This document shows, in pieces, positions 1-7,437 of a stretch of 34,975 nt of DNA (positions within the stretch are counted from its first letter, which is position 1; the number at the start of each line of letters is the position of its first letter). Both the position numbers and the translations under genes were made by a program. The notes under the pieces were generated by a model that saw only the letters and a list, made by a program, of their open reading frames with translations, was not told the DNA's origin and did not search any database. This stretch comes from an uncultured Rubritalea sp. (GTDB lineage Bacteria > Verrucomicrobiota > Verrucomicrobiia > Verrucomicrobiales > Akkermansiaceae): NCBI GenBank assembly GCA_937132085.1, contig CAKZNV010000007.1:1-34975 (forward strand), in the 5' to 3' direction.

Positions 1-867
1 CTAGAGGTCGTTGAACATCTGGAAGCCTTCTGCTGGTGTGAGGCCGTCATGGACGACACCCTTTACAGCTTTCATCATTGCGAGTGGCTTGGCTGACTGG
101 AAGACATTACGTCCCATGTCTACGCCTGATGCACCGCACTGGATAGCATTGTAACAGAGTTCGAGAGCTTCTAGCTCTGGAAGCTTCTTACCACCTGCGA
201 TAACGATTGGCACTGGGCAAGCTGCCACTACGTTTTCGAATCCTTCTGTGTAGTAAGTCTTGACGATGCTAGCACCGTTCTCAGCAGCTACGCGTGATGC
301 GAGGCCAAAGTAGCGTGAATCGCGAGCCATGTCTTTACCGACTGCTGTCACACCCATGACTGGGATTTCGTATTTCTGACCGATGTCTACGAGGCGGCTG
401 AAGTTAGCAATAGTCGTAGCTTCTGTGTCAGCATCACCTACTGAAAGCATTGCTGCCATGCAGGATACGTTGAGGCGGATTGCGTCTTCTTCAGAGATGA
501 GCACGTTGTGGTTCATTTCTGTGAGGATTGTGGTGCCTGTGTCTGTGCGGAGACAGATTGGCTTGCTGTTCTCAGCAGGGATGGATGAACGGATCATTCC
601 ACGGCAACCCATGAGGCAGTCTGCCTCTTCTGCGAGTGGTGCGATGTTGAGGTCGATACGCTCAAGACCTGATGTAGGTCCCATGAGGAAACCGTGGTCA
701 AATGCGAGCATGACTGTGCGTCCTGATTGCTTGTTGAAGATACGTGACATGCGGTTTTTGATTCCCCATGATGCGTTGCGCATGCCTTTGAGGTAAAATG
801 CGCTTGTGTCTGCTGGTGTGTTGAGGCCGAAGTTGTCTCCGTCTCTGATGTCGTCTAGGTCTGCCAT
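1..867 (-). CDS. lsrF: LsrF-like 3-hydroxy-5-phosphonooxypentane-2,4-dione thiolase / class I aldolase family
   Basis: A 288-residue protein of the DeoC/FbaB (class I aldolase-like) TIM-barrel superfamily, closest by eye to E. coli LsrF. Shared blocks include the MADLDDI start, TVMLAFDHG near residue 52, GLERIDLNIAPL, a VGKDMARDSRYF segment, IVKTYY, PVPIVIAGGKKLPE and GASGVDMGRNVFQS. LsrF transfers an acetyl group from phosphorylated AI-2-derived hydroxypentanedione to CoA, giving DHAP and acetyl-CoA. The candidate Schiff-base lysine is the K of IVKTYY. The length matches the family, and the stop codon (CTA on the plus strand) falls exactly at the window edge, so the gene is complete. It is the last visible gene of a minus-strand operon, 47 bp after the dehydrogenase. 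No LsrK, LsrG or Lsr ABC transporter is visible, so the true substrate may differ from AI-2. Family assignment is sure; substrate is uncertain. Confidence 0.88.
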   Translation of the reverse strand: MADLDDIRDGDNFGLNTPADTSAFYLKGMRNASWGIKNRMSRIFNKQSGRTVMLAFDHGFLMGPTSGLERIDLNIAPLAEEADCLMGCRGMIRSSIPAENSKPICLRTDTGTTILTEMNHNVLISEEDAIRLNVSCMAAMLSVGDADTEATTIANFSRLVDIGQKYEIPVMGVTAVGKDMARDSRYFGLASRVAAENGASIVKTYYTEGFENVVAACPVPIVIAGGKKLPELEALELCYNAIQCGASGVDMGRNVFQSAKPLAMMKAVKGVVHDGLTPAEGFQMFNDL

Positions 868-914
868 AATATTAGTTTGGTTGGTTATTAGTTAGGTTGT
901 TGGTTTAAAAAAGA

Positions 915-1922
915 TTATATCACTCGGTCGTTTCCACCATCGATCGGGATCTGAGCTCCAGTGGTAGCACAGAAGACTGGGCCAGCTACGGTGCTCACCA
1001 TGCGGGCGATGTCGGTAGATTTGATCTCGGTGCGAAGTAGGTTCTTAGTTTTATATTCTTCTACTGTCATTCCGTAGCGAGTAGCGGATTTCTGCAGAGC
1101 TTCCTCTGTCCAGATCTCGGTATCGAATACTGCATCTGGGTGGACTGTGTTTACACGGACTCCATCGGCGGCTAGCTCTAGAGCTGCTACGCGAGCGAGC
1201 TGGGTGACGCCTGCCTTGGTGACTGAATATGCTGCAGCTCCAGGTCCTGGTGCGCTAAAGTTTCTAGAACCGATAATGATGATCGATGCTGAGAATCCAT
1301 GCTTGAGGTAAGGGATGGAGAATTTAAGAAATCTCTGTGTTGCCGTGAGATTGATGAGAAGGTGGAGGTCCCAACTCTTATCGAGTTCTTCGATATACTC
1401 ACCAGCTTTGAAGATTCCAGCATTGGCTACGATGAGGTCAATGCCACCATACTCTGCTGCCACAGCATCCACTGCTGCTTGAAATTTTTCATTGTCCGTG
1501 ATGTCACAGACTACTCCGCTGATGCCTTCGCCTGCTAAGTTTTCGACGATAGCTGGATTGACGTCCATTCCTACTACTACTGCTCCATCACGGTGCAGAC
1601 GCTCGGCTGTGGCTCTGCCGATACCACCACAAGCTCCAGTCACGATCGCTACTTTGCCGAGGTGTGGCTTGTATTCATCTAGTTCTGGCTGGAAGGGTTT
1701 ACGTGCTTTGGCGATTTCGAGTATTGAAGCATTGTCTCCAGCTGCTGCTTTAGCTTGGCTGAGAATGTTGTTTACTGTTTCTAGTTGGTTCATGATTTTT
1801 GTATCTGGGTTTTTGACGACGGCGGATTCTATGCTGATGTTCTGCACTTTCAGCGCAGTCTTGCGAGGGGCTGGTTTCCTAGGGCTGAAGGCTGAAGCCT
1901 GGGCTTCGAAGATTTTGTCCAT
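915..1922 (-). CDS. Short-chain dehydrogenase (SDR), related to the dehydrogenase half of RhaD/RhaE fusion proteins
   Basis: A 335-residue protein. About 85 residues of unassigned N-terminal sequence precede a classical SDR domain. The NAD(P) motif TGACGGIG is near residue 95, the NAG motif is in IVANAGIF, and the active-site Ser (GSRN) and YxxxK (YSVTK) follow. The C-terminal half (PDAVFDTEIWTEE, NLLRTEI, and the TTGAQIP...DGGNDRVI ending) resembles the C-terminal domain of bifunctional rhamnulose-1-phosphate aldolase/lactaldehyde dehydrogenase and related aldolase/SDR fusions, but the aldolase half is absent. It probably oxidises or reduces a hydroxy/keto intermediate or short aldehyde made by neighbouring enzymes. 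The annotated ATG is at 1922; an in-frame ATG at residue 44 (MNQLETV) is an alternative and neither has a clear ribosome binding site. Operon member between the epimerase-like and lsrF-like genes. Confidence 0.85.
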   Translation of the reverse strand: MDKIFEAQASAFSPRKPAPRKTALKVQNISIESAVVKNPDTKIMNQLETVNNILSQAKAAAGDNASILEIAKARKPFQPELDEYKPHLGKVAIVTGACGGIGRATAERLHRDGAVVVGMDVNPAIVENLAGEGISGVVCDITDNEKFQAAVDAVAAEYGGIDLIVANAGIFKAGEYIEELDKSWDLHLLINLTATQRFLKFSIPYLKHGFSASIIIIGSRNFSAPGPGAAAYSVTKAGVTQLARVAALELAADGVRVNTVHPDAVFDTEIWTEEALQKSATRYGMTVEEYKTKNLLRTEIKSTDIARMVSTVAGPVFCATTGAQIPIDGGNDRVI

Positions 1923-2019
1923 TCAGAACAGCTGGATTATTCGTTGTTATTCTTTCCGTTTTGAACTTCGTCATTCGCTTGAGCATATGATTCCATGCTG
2001 AATGTTAGATGCTAAATGA

Positions 2020-2715
2020 TTACGCTTGGTAACCGCACACTGAGGCGATGGATGAACGCATATCTAGGATGTTTTTAGCTGCGTCATTACCATCAAATAC
2101 TGCGCTGCCTGTAACGATTAGGTCTGAGTTTATCTTGGCAATTTTGGCGACGTTGTCTTTTTTTACTGCGCCATCTATCGCGATGATGAGTTCTGGTTTC
2201 CAGTCACGGAGCCTCTCTACACGCTCAGCTACGACATCAAAGAAGGTGTCTTTTCCTGTGTCAGGTCCGATGGATAGCACGAAGACTACATCGATCTGAT
2301 CTAAGAATGGCTGAATATCGGTGAGAGGAGTAGTAGGGTAAATGGCAAGCCCTGCGAGCACGTCAGCGCTATTGATCAACTCTAGTGCTTTTGCTACATT
2401 CTCACAATGCTCTATCTGGAAAGTGATGATGCCAGCTCCCGCTTTCACGAAGTCTGCGATGTGCTTTTCTGGTTCTACGGTGAGCAGGTGCACGTCTTTG
2501 ATCAGATCAGTTTCTAAGCCAGCTAGGAATGGCGCACCCACAGTAATTTTAGGCCAAGCTTGACCATCCATGACATCGAGATGAAGTAGGTTTACCCCTG
2601 ACTTTTCTAGAATAGCGATCTCTTGAGCTTGATTCATCATGCTACCAGTGAGAGTGCCGACGCTAAGCTGAGGTGAGCCGGTGCGGAGTTTTGAAATGGT
2701 GTCTTGTTTGCTCAT
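2020..2715 (-). CDS. Ribulose-phosphate 3-epimerase family protein with altered phosphate loop
   Basis: About 231 residues with a ribulose-phosphate 3-epimerase-like TIM barrel. The expected metal and acid/base residues are visible: H and D in LLHLDVMDG (about H45, D47), H in KDVHLL (about H76) and D in AIDGAV, with a terminal VTGSAVF phosphate-binding strand. The usual MSVNPGFGGQ loop, which grips the substrate phosphate, reads LSIGPDTGKD instead, and the N-terminal APSILSAD motif reads SVGTLTGS. It is therefore likely an epimerase or isomerase on a different sugar phosphate rather than the housekeeping Rpe. I chose the ATG at 2715, one base after the stop of the preceding gene. The longer frame would begin with TTG at 2730 and overlap that gene. 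The tight spacing implies translational coupling to the UPF0261 gene. Confidence 0.8.
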   Translation of the reverse strand: MSKQDTISKLRTGSPQLSVGTLTGSMMNQAQEIAILEKSGVNLLHLDVMDGQAWPKITVGAPFLAGLETDLIKDVHLLTVEPEKHIADFVKAGAGIITFQIEHCENVAKALELINSADVLAGLAIYPTTPLTDIQPFLDQIDVVFVLSIGPDTGKDTFFDVVAERVERLRDWKPELIIAIDGAVKKDNVAKIAKINSDLIVTGSAVFDGNDAAKNILDMRSSIASVCGYQA

Positions 2716-2716
2716 A

Positions 2717-3946
2717 TTAGTTTTTTTCAATAAGGTTAATGAGGGTCTTCACTGCGTATTCTACAAATTCAGGATCTTCCGCATTATTGTCTAATGCTTC
2801 GACTTTGATGGTCTTTGGCAATGTCTGCTGGAGTGATTCCCAGTAGGCTTCATCGAGCTCTGGGCTGTAGAGTTCACCGCCTTTTGCTGAATAGCTGGAG
2901 ACTCCATTGAGAGGCATTAAAAAGACAGTGTTTTTGGTAGAAGACTGGAGACGTTCACCAATGTTGATTGCTATTTTGTGTTGCTCTTCTGCATTCACAC
3001 GAGGGACAAATACGTATGGTGAATGCCAAGTGATGATGTGGTTTTCGTAGCCAGCCGGAACTTGGCTTGGCTGCTGAACGAGAATTCCTAGATGCTCAGA
3101 TCCACCGGGGCAGATGACCTGAGGTAGTCCTAATTTGCCAGCTACGGTGAGTCTATCTGGACCCGACGCTCTGAGAACTCCGAAGGTAGCGTCTGCAATT
3201 TCACCTAAAGCGTAGTCAAAGACAGCGGTGATGATGCCCTCTCGCATCATCTGCTCCATCGCTTCACCTCCAGCACCGATAGCATGGAAGGTGATGACTT
3301 CGTAACCAGCGGCTTCGAACAGCTCGATAGCATGCATTGCTCCTTTAGTCAGAACTCCGAGGTTGGACATTCCTATGACGCCTTTAGCCTCAGATTTAGT
3401 AATACTGCGCTCTACTAGAGACATGCCATAAGCTGCCGCAGCGGCATTGGCGATGATCTTTCTAGAGAAAACATTGAGTCCTAAAATGTCCGATACAGCG
3501 AACATCATGGTGATGTCCTTGATCCCCACGAATGGGCCGACATCGCCAGAAGCTGCTGTGGACAGCATCACTTTAGGAAAGCCGTATGGCAGAGCTTGTA
3601 ATACTGGAGCACAAGTGGATGTCCCCTGAGTTCCGCCAAGAGTTACTACTCCATGAATCGCGTCTTTAGCGATCAGTTCGATGAGTGTTTTTTTAGCACC
3701 TTCCGTAACAAATGGGCCTGATAGCTCACGACTAGGTTTGACCAATAGTTCTTCAAGTGAGCCACCACCTTTAGCGATGACTTCTGAGCGGGAAATGTCT
3801 GCTTCAAACCCTGGCTTACCCACTACTCCAATGTCGATGATAAGCGCTTCACCACCTAAGGTTTCGATTTCTTCACGCATCAAACCAGCCTCTGCGGCCT
3901 TGGTGTCGAGAGTGGCTAGAATCGCTATTACTTTTGGAGTCTTCAT
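2717..3946 (-). CDS. UPF0261 / Tm-1-like ATP-binding domain protein
   Basis: A 409-residue member of the UPF0261 family (Pfam UPF0261), the bacterial counterpart of the N-terminal half of the tomato Tm-1 resistance protein. Recognisable features are the N-terminal IAILATLDTKAAE strand and loop, the IDIGVVG strand, the GGTQGTS glycine-rich segment, the VSDILGLN block, and the late PGGSEHLGI and WHSPYVFVPR blocks. Plant Tm-1 binds ATP through this region; the reaction of bacterial members is not established as far as I know. No signal peptide or membrane segment is visible, so it is cytoplasmic. It sits 20 bp after the TIM-barrel gene whose product corresponds to the other half of Tm-1, and its stop is one base before the epimerase-like start. 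The family call is confident. A role in sugar or sugar-acid catabolism is inferred from neighbours only. Confidence 0.88.
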   Translation of the reverse strand: MKTPKVIAILATLDTKAAEAGLMREEIETLGGEALIIDIGVVGKPGFEADISRSEVIAKGGGSLEELLVKPSRELSGPFVTEGAKKTLIELIAKDAIHGVVTLGGTQGTSTCAPVLQALPYGFPKVMLSTAASGDVGPFVGIKDITMMFAVSDILGLNVFSRKIIANAAAAAYGMSLVERSITKSEAKGVIGMSNLGVLTKGAMHAIELFEAAGYEVITFHAIGAGGEAMEQMMREGIITAVFDYALGEIADATFGVLRASGPDRLTVAGKLGLPQVICPGGSEHLGILVQQPSQVPAGYENHIITWHSPYVFVPRVNAEEQHKIAINIGERLQSSTKNTVFLMPLNGVSSYSAKGGELYSPELDEAYWESLQQTLPKTIKVEALDNNAEDPEFVEYAVKTLINLIEKN

Positions 3947-3966
3947 AGGTAGTGGTAGTTTAGAAA

Positions 3967-4824
3967 TTAAGAAAAACGGATGTCAGCGAAGTCTTGAGCT
4001 GCTTTTGATACTGCTCTTTCGATCGGTAGTCTCTCTGTAGATGAACCCGTCCAGAAGCCGTGCCCAGTGGTGTTATCGAGGATATATTGAGCATCTTCAG
4101 GATTCTCTAGAGCTGCTCCGTGAGCGACTAGGATGACGTCTGGATGCACTTCACGGCACTTGGCATACGCTTCTTCAGTTATAGCGGCAGTTTCTTCGAG
4201 AGTCATGCCACCTTGGTAACCTTTGAGTCCACCTTGAGTCGTTCCTGCATGGAAGCAGAAGATGTGAGGCTTAGCTTCTCCACAAATACGGATGGAGTCT
4301 TCTAGTGTGAATCCGAGACCTACTGAAACCATGCCCATCTCTTCACGAGCATACTTGAGCATCTCAATCTCGTTATCGAGTGTGATGCCTGCTGAAGTCA
4401 TTACTTTGAAAATTTCTGAATCTTTATCTACGTAGGAAATCGATGGTCCAATGTTAGAAACCGCATTTACTCCCATGTCCTTACATTGCTGTAATACCAT
4501 GTGCATGTCTTTGAGAGGATCGTTTGCATTGAGGCAGGCACAGACGAATGCTTTGCCATCGAGAGCAGGCATAATGTCTTCACGAGTGTAGTCGAGTGTC
4601 TGCTTGTTAGAGTCGAGGATCGGCCACATCATGGACATGGTTCCCATTCCGTTTGCTCTGAGTCGAGCGCCTGAGAATGTATTGATGCAGTCAGTGCCAG
4701 CAGCTTCTTGGAGTTTCGCTACTAGACCACTTCCTGCGGAAGAGATCATGATTGGTAGACGATTATCTACTTTGTTTTTTAAATTGGATAGGATGGTTTC
4801 AGTGGAGATTCTTTTTGTGATCAT
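3967..4824 (-). CDS. PEP-hydrolase-like TIM-barrel protein (C-terminal half of Tm-1 counterpart)
   Basis: A 285-residue cytoplasmic TIM-barrel protein of the phosphoenolpyruvate hydrolase-like family (Pfam PEP_hydrolase, formerly TIM-barrel signal transduction). Diagnostic blocks are the early SSAGSGLVAKLQEAAG, FSGARLRANGMG, the VCACLNANDPLKDM strand, the GVNAVSNIGPSI segment, FCFHAGTTQGG, VAHGAALENPEDA, and the terminal GFWTGSSTERLPIERAV. Family members are often adjacent to UPF0261 genes, as here, and the two are fused in plant Tm-1. The biochemical reaction of stand-alone bacterial members is poorly defined; the fold suggests C-C or C-P bond chemistry on a small acid. First gene of the operon, preceded by a 93-bp gap that carries a candidate regulator site. 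Confidence 0.87.
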   Translation of the reverse strand: MITKRISTETILSNLKNKVDNRLPIMISSAGSGLVAKLQEAAGTDCINTFSGARLRANGMGTMSMMWPILDSNKQTLDYTREDIMPALDGKAFVCACLNANDPLKDMHMVLQQCKDMGVNAVSNIGPSISYVDKDSEIFKVMTSAGITLDNEIEMLKYAREEMGMVSVGLGFTLEDSIRICGEAKPHIFCFHAGTTQGGLKGYQGGMTLEETAAITEEAYAKCREVHPDVILVAHGAALENPEDAQYILDNTTGHGFWTGSSTERLPIERAVSKAAQDFADIRFS

Positions 4825-4844
4825 AGTTAGTTGGCGTTGAATTT

Positions 4845-4861
4845 ATAACCAAACCATAACC
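4845..4861 (-). promoter_or_regulatory. Direct repeat in operon leader, candidate AraC-type operator
   Basis: Two copies of ATAACC on the plus strand (GGTTAT on the coding strand), at 4845-4850 and 4856-4861, lie 11 bp apart, about one helical turn. They sit just upstream of the first operon gene (start 4824) and downstream of the PAS-AraC gene. AraC-family proteins often bind direct half-sites spaced by one or two turns, so this is a plausible operator. A TTATAAAT stretch overlaps it and could serve as a -10 element. Inference only. Confidence 0.3.
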
Positions 4862-4917
4862 GACTAAGCTGAGTTCGTCTTGAAACTATTTACCATAGTT
4901 ATGTATAAAATCGTCAA

Positions 4918-5661
4918 TCACTGAATTCTGAATCGCTTTCTATAAGAACTCGGCGATTCTTTCATGATGCGAGAGAACTCTCTAGAAAAGTGGCTCTGAT
5001 CTGAAAAGCCACAAGCGTAAGCTATCTCTGCAAAGCCTTGTGTGGTCTGCACTATCTTGTGACAAGCATCTTGCACCCTAAGGTGGCGTATATATTCCTT
5101 AGGAGTCATGCTGAAACAGTCTTTGAATTTACGCAGAAACGAACTCTGTGAGACATGCACACTCTTCGCTAGATCTGCGATAGAAATGTTCTCGCGGAAC
5201 ATCTCATGGATGGTGTCTAAAGCGGAACCGAGTTCTTCATTTTTAGAAAGGGAGGTAACTCCTTGGCTAAATGGTCTAGTGACTCCCACTAGGCCACAAA
5301 TCATACCATTACTAGCTCTGAGAGGTTTTTTAATCGTTGTAGACCAGTCAACGAAGCCATTACCTCGTGGCACTAGCTCCACTTTATTCAAGATTGTTTC
5401 ACCCGCTTCCAGCACTAATAAGTCATCACGGCGAATTTCTTCCATGAGGTTCTGAGGCATGAAATCATCATCCCTTTTTCCCAAGATATGATCCACATCA
5501 TCGTCATCACCCGAATCAAAAATACTATTCAATCTAGCATTATATGCCACGTATCTTCGCTCAGTATCTTTGACAAAATAGATAAATCCAGGGAGGTCAT
5601 CAAAGATGCCTGAGAGGTGCTCTACAATATCGTGCTTTTGAAAAAATCCGTCATCTTGCAT
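4918..5661 (-). CDS. PAS-domain AraC/XylS-family transcriptional regulator
   Basis: A 247-residue regulator. Residues about 15-130 form a PAS-like sensory domain (LPGFIYFVKDTERRY, GKRDDDFMP, and a C-terminal strand around GMICGLVGVTRPF). Residues about 145-247 form the double helix-turn-helix AraC DNA-binding domain (ISIADLAKSVHVSQSSFLRK, then FAEIAYACGFSDQSHFSREF and the closing SPSSYRKRF). No signal peptide or membrane segment is present, so the PAS domain probably senses a cytoplasmic ligand. It lies on the same strand directly upstream of the 4824-1 operon, with a 93-bp gap containing a candidate operator, and 32 bp after trpF. It most likely activates the catabolic operon. The ligand is unknown; an intermediate of the pathway is the simplest guess. 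Confidence 0.88.
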   Translation of the reverse strand: MQDDGFFQKHDIVEHLSGIFDDLPGFIYFVKDTERRYVAYNARLNSIFDSGDDDDVDHILGKRDDDFMPQNLMEEIRRDDLLVLEAGETILNKVELVPRGNGFVDWSTTIKKPLRASNGMICGLVGVTRPFSQGVTSLSKNEELGSALDTIHEMFRENISIADLAKSVHVSQSSFLRKFKDCFSMTPKEYIRHLRVQDACHKIVQTTQGFAEIAYACGFSDQSHFSREFSRIMKESPSSYRKRFRIQ

Positions 5662-5693
5662 CCCTAGAACTTACGCTAGTGCGGATGCTGATC

Positions 5694-6353
5694 TCAAGCT
5701 TTATTCGCTGAATAGATCGCTTCTTGGATCGCTTTCACTTTCACGAAATCTTTCACACCTGGTGATGACTCGGCACCAGAAGCCACGTCGAGTATGCAAG
5801 GAGCAACTTGTTTAGCGGCCAATCCCGCATTCTCAGCAGTGATCCCACCCGCTAGTATAATTGGCAAGTCAGGATGCTTTACCATGACATCCTTGGCTAA
5901 ATTCCAGTCGAAGGTATCTCCCGTGCCTCCGTAGACAAGTGGAGCATGTGCATCTAGCAGAATAGCATCAGCATGATAGTCTGTGATTCGATCTAACGAA
6001 TCTGCATTCGCCACACCGATCGCTTTTATAAACGGAAATCCATGTTTAGCAAATGCCTGGCAGTATTCGAATGATTCATCACCATGCAACTGAGCGATAT
6101 CGATGACATTGTCTCTGAGTAGTTGCAAAATCTCTTCTGGATCTTGGTTCACGAATACGCCCACTCGAACTATTTTATTTTCTAGCTGAGGAGAAAAGGC
6201 GAGCGCATTTTCCGCAGAAATATAACGTTTTGATTTAGGCCAAAAATTAAAACCTAAAGCTTCAACTCGCATATCCACAAGCGCATAGGCATCATCCTTA
6301 GTGGTGATTCCGCATACTTTGAGTGCATTCTGTTTTTTGAAGATCTCGTTCAT
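5694..6353 (-). CDS. trpF: Phosphoribosylanthranilate isomerase
   Basis: A 219-residue TIM-barrel enzyme of tryptophan biosynthesis that converts N-(5-phosphoribosyl)anthranilate to the 1-deoxyribulose-5-phosphate product by an Amadori rearrangement. The family motifs are all present: LKVCGIT with the catalytic Cys near residue 13, LGFNFWPKSKRY, VGVFVNQ, AQLHGDE, ILLDA with the catalytic Asp, YGGTGDTFDW, ILAGGI and DVASGAESSPGVKD. Length is normal. No other trp biosynthetic gene is nearby, so trpF is isolated here; trpS at 22781 is a tRNA synthetase and not an operon partner. It is followed at 32 bp by the PAS-AraC gene on the same strand, and cotranscription is possible. Confidence 0.95.
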   Translation of the reverse strand: MNEIFKKQNALKVCGITTKDDAYALVDMRVEALGFNFWPKSKRYISAENALAFSPQLENKIVRVGVFVNQDPEEILQLLRDNVIDIAQLHGDESFEYCQAFAKHGFPFIKAIGVANADSLDRITDYHADAILLDAHAPLVYGGTGDTFDWNLAKDVMVKHPDLPIILAGGITAENAGLAAKQVAPCILDVASGAESSPGVKDFVKVKAIQEAIYSANKA

Positions 6354-6444
6354 AGCTGTTTTTAAATCTCTTCTAGACCTTTGGATAGCTTAATTTTCAA
6401 GCAGTCTCTCACTTTACATGAACAAATGTTTTAAAAAAATCCCC

Positions 6445-6476
6445 TTGACGATGGCTAGGCAACTACCTAGTAAATA
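6445..6476 (+). promoter_or_regulatory. Candidate promoter with inverted repeat for the lipoprotein pair
   Basis: TTGACG at 6445-6450 matches a sigma-70 -35 box at five of six positions. The -10 is weak: TAGTAA at 6468 (17-bp spacer) or TAAATA at 6471 (20-bp spacer). Between them, CTAGG (6455-6459) and CCTAG (6466-6470) form an inverted repeat that could be an operator. The first lipoprotein ATG follows at 6497. Confidence 0.35.
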
Positions 6477-6496
6477 CTCAGTTAAATACAAAAATT

Positions 6497-7414
6497 ATGA
6501 AATCTTTATACCTACCTTTCTCCATATTAGGAGCTTTAACATTACCGTTTTTGACCTCATGTGATGGTTCTGATCCAGAAAACGAAGGCTTCGGCTTCGT
6601 TAATAATCGTTTTGACGTTACTTTCCTTAATGCTAATCTAGCAGCAACTGCAAGCATGCCGCTATTCCTTGTCTCTGGTGACGAATTCCAATTCGTTCCA
6701 GCCGGACCAACTACTTCATTCGATGAAGACTTCACTCCAGTGATGTCACGCCACGGTTCTACTCTAACAGCGACTGGACTTAACCTTGTTACGTTCGAAC
6801 GTTATCAAGATCCGACTCTTCAGAATAGATTCCCAGCACTACAGGCCTCATGGACTGCTGGTGAAGGCAGCCAGACAGCTGTTCTCACGTCTGCCGACTC
6901 TATCGACCAGAATGAAATCGATATTTTCACTAGATTTGCCTTTAACAACGCTCAAAGCGGTGGTGTATTTTCTAATCCGTTCACTGACACTAACGGTGAC
7001 CTCGATGGTGATATCTCTTCTGCACTTGAGCAAGCTGGACTTGTCGATGTTACTGTTTCGGAAGCTAAAGGAGACCTCATTGAAACTGAACTTCAGTCAC
7101 TAGGTAAAGAGATCTACAATAACGCTGACTCTGATGATCACATGCATGGAGGTCCCCCTACTTATAGAGATCCAGCTCTCAGAGCGACCGTTAGAAGAGT
7201 ATTCAGATTTACATCGACTTCTACCAATGCTGACATCATCGCCAACAGCGAGATTACAGGCACTTATCAAATCGTAGAGCAATACCAGCATTTATACACT
7301 CACGCTGAACTAGCTGATGCGCCAGGTTACATCAGAATGGTGATGCGCCAGGACGGCTTTGCAGGTGAAGAAGTCATCGAGACAGGTAACTACACTCTTA
7401 AGCTCCAAAACTAA
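6497..7414 (+). CDS. Putative lipoprotein, unknown function
   Basis: A 305-residue protein that I do not recognise. It starts with a lipoprotein signal peptide: a short charged start, a hydrophobic core, and the lipobox LTSC with the Cys near residue 22. The mature part begins CDGSDPEN, so it is probably anchored in the outer membrane or facing the periplasm. The rest is hydrophilic with alternating beta-like stretches and no further membrane segment. A His/Gly-rich patch DDHMHGGPP lies near residue 215, and the last third (RRVFRFTSTS, GTYQIVEQYQHLY, ETGNYTLKLQN) looks like a beta domain. The next gene follows after 23 bp and also carries a lipobox followed by DGS, so the two are probably cotranscribed and may work together at the cell envelope. 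Confidence 0.75.
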   Translation: MKSLYLPFSILGALTLPFLTSCDGSDPENEGFGFVNNRFDVTFLNANLAATASMPLFLVSGDEFQFVPAGPTTSFDEDFTPVMSRHGSTLTATGLNLVTFERYQDPTLQNRFPALQASWTAGEGSQTAVLTSADSIDQNEIDIFTRFAFNNAQSGGVFSNPFTDTNGDLDGDISSALEQAGLVDVTVSEAKGDLIETELQSLGKEIYNNADSDDHMHGGPPTYRDPALRATVRRVFRFTSTSTNADIIANSEITGTYQIVEQYQHLYTHAELADAPGYIRMVMRQDGFAGEEVIETGNYTLKLQN

Positions 7415-7437
7415 TCTTCTTACTCTCTTAGAATCTT

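Noticed and set aside
1-867. Complete AI-2 (Lsr) uptake and degradation system.
   Set aside because: Only an LsrF-like gene is present; no LsrK, LsrG, LsrR or ABC transporter genes are visible, so the AI-2 role is not claimed.
383-2001. Several plus-strand frames opposite the lsrF-like and dehydrogenase genes.
   Set aside because: They are antisense shadows with Ser/Pro/Arg-rich composition and no recognisable domain, opposite clearly conserved genes.
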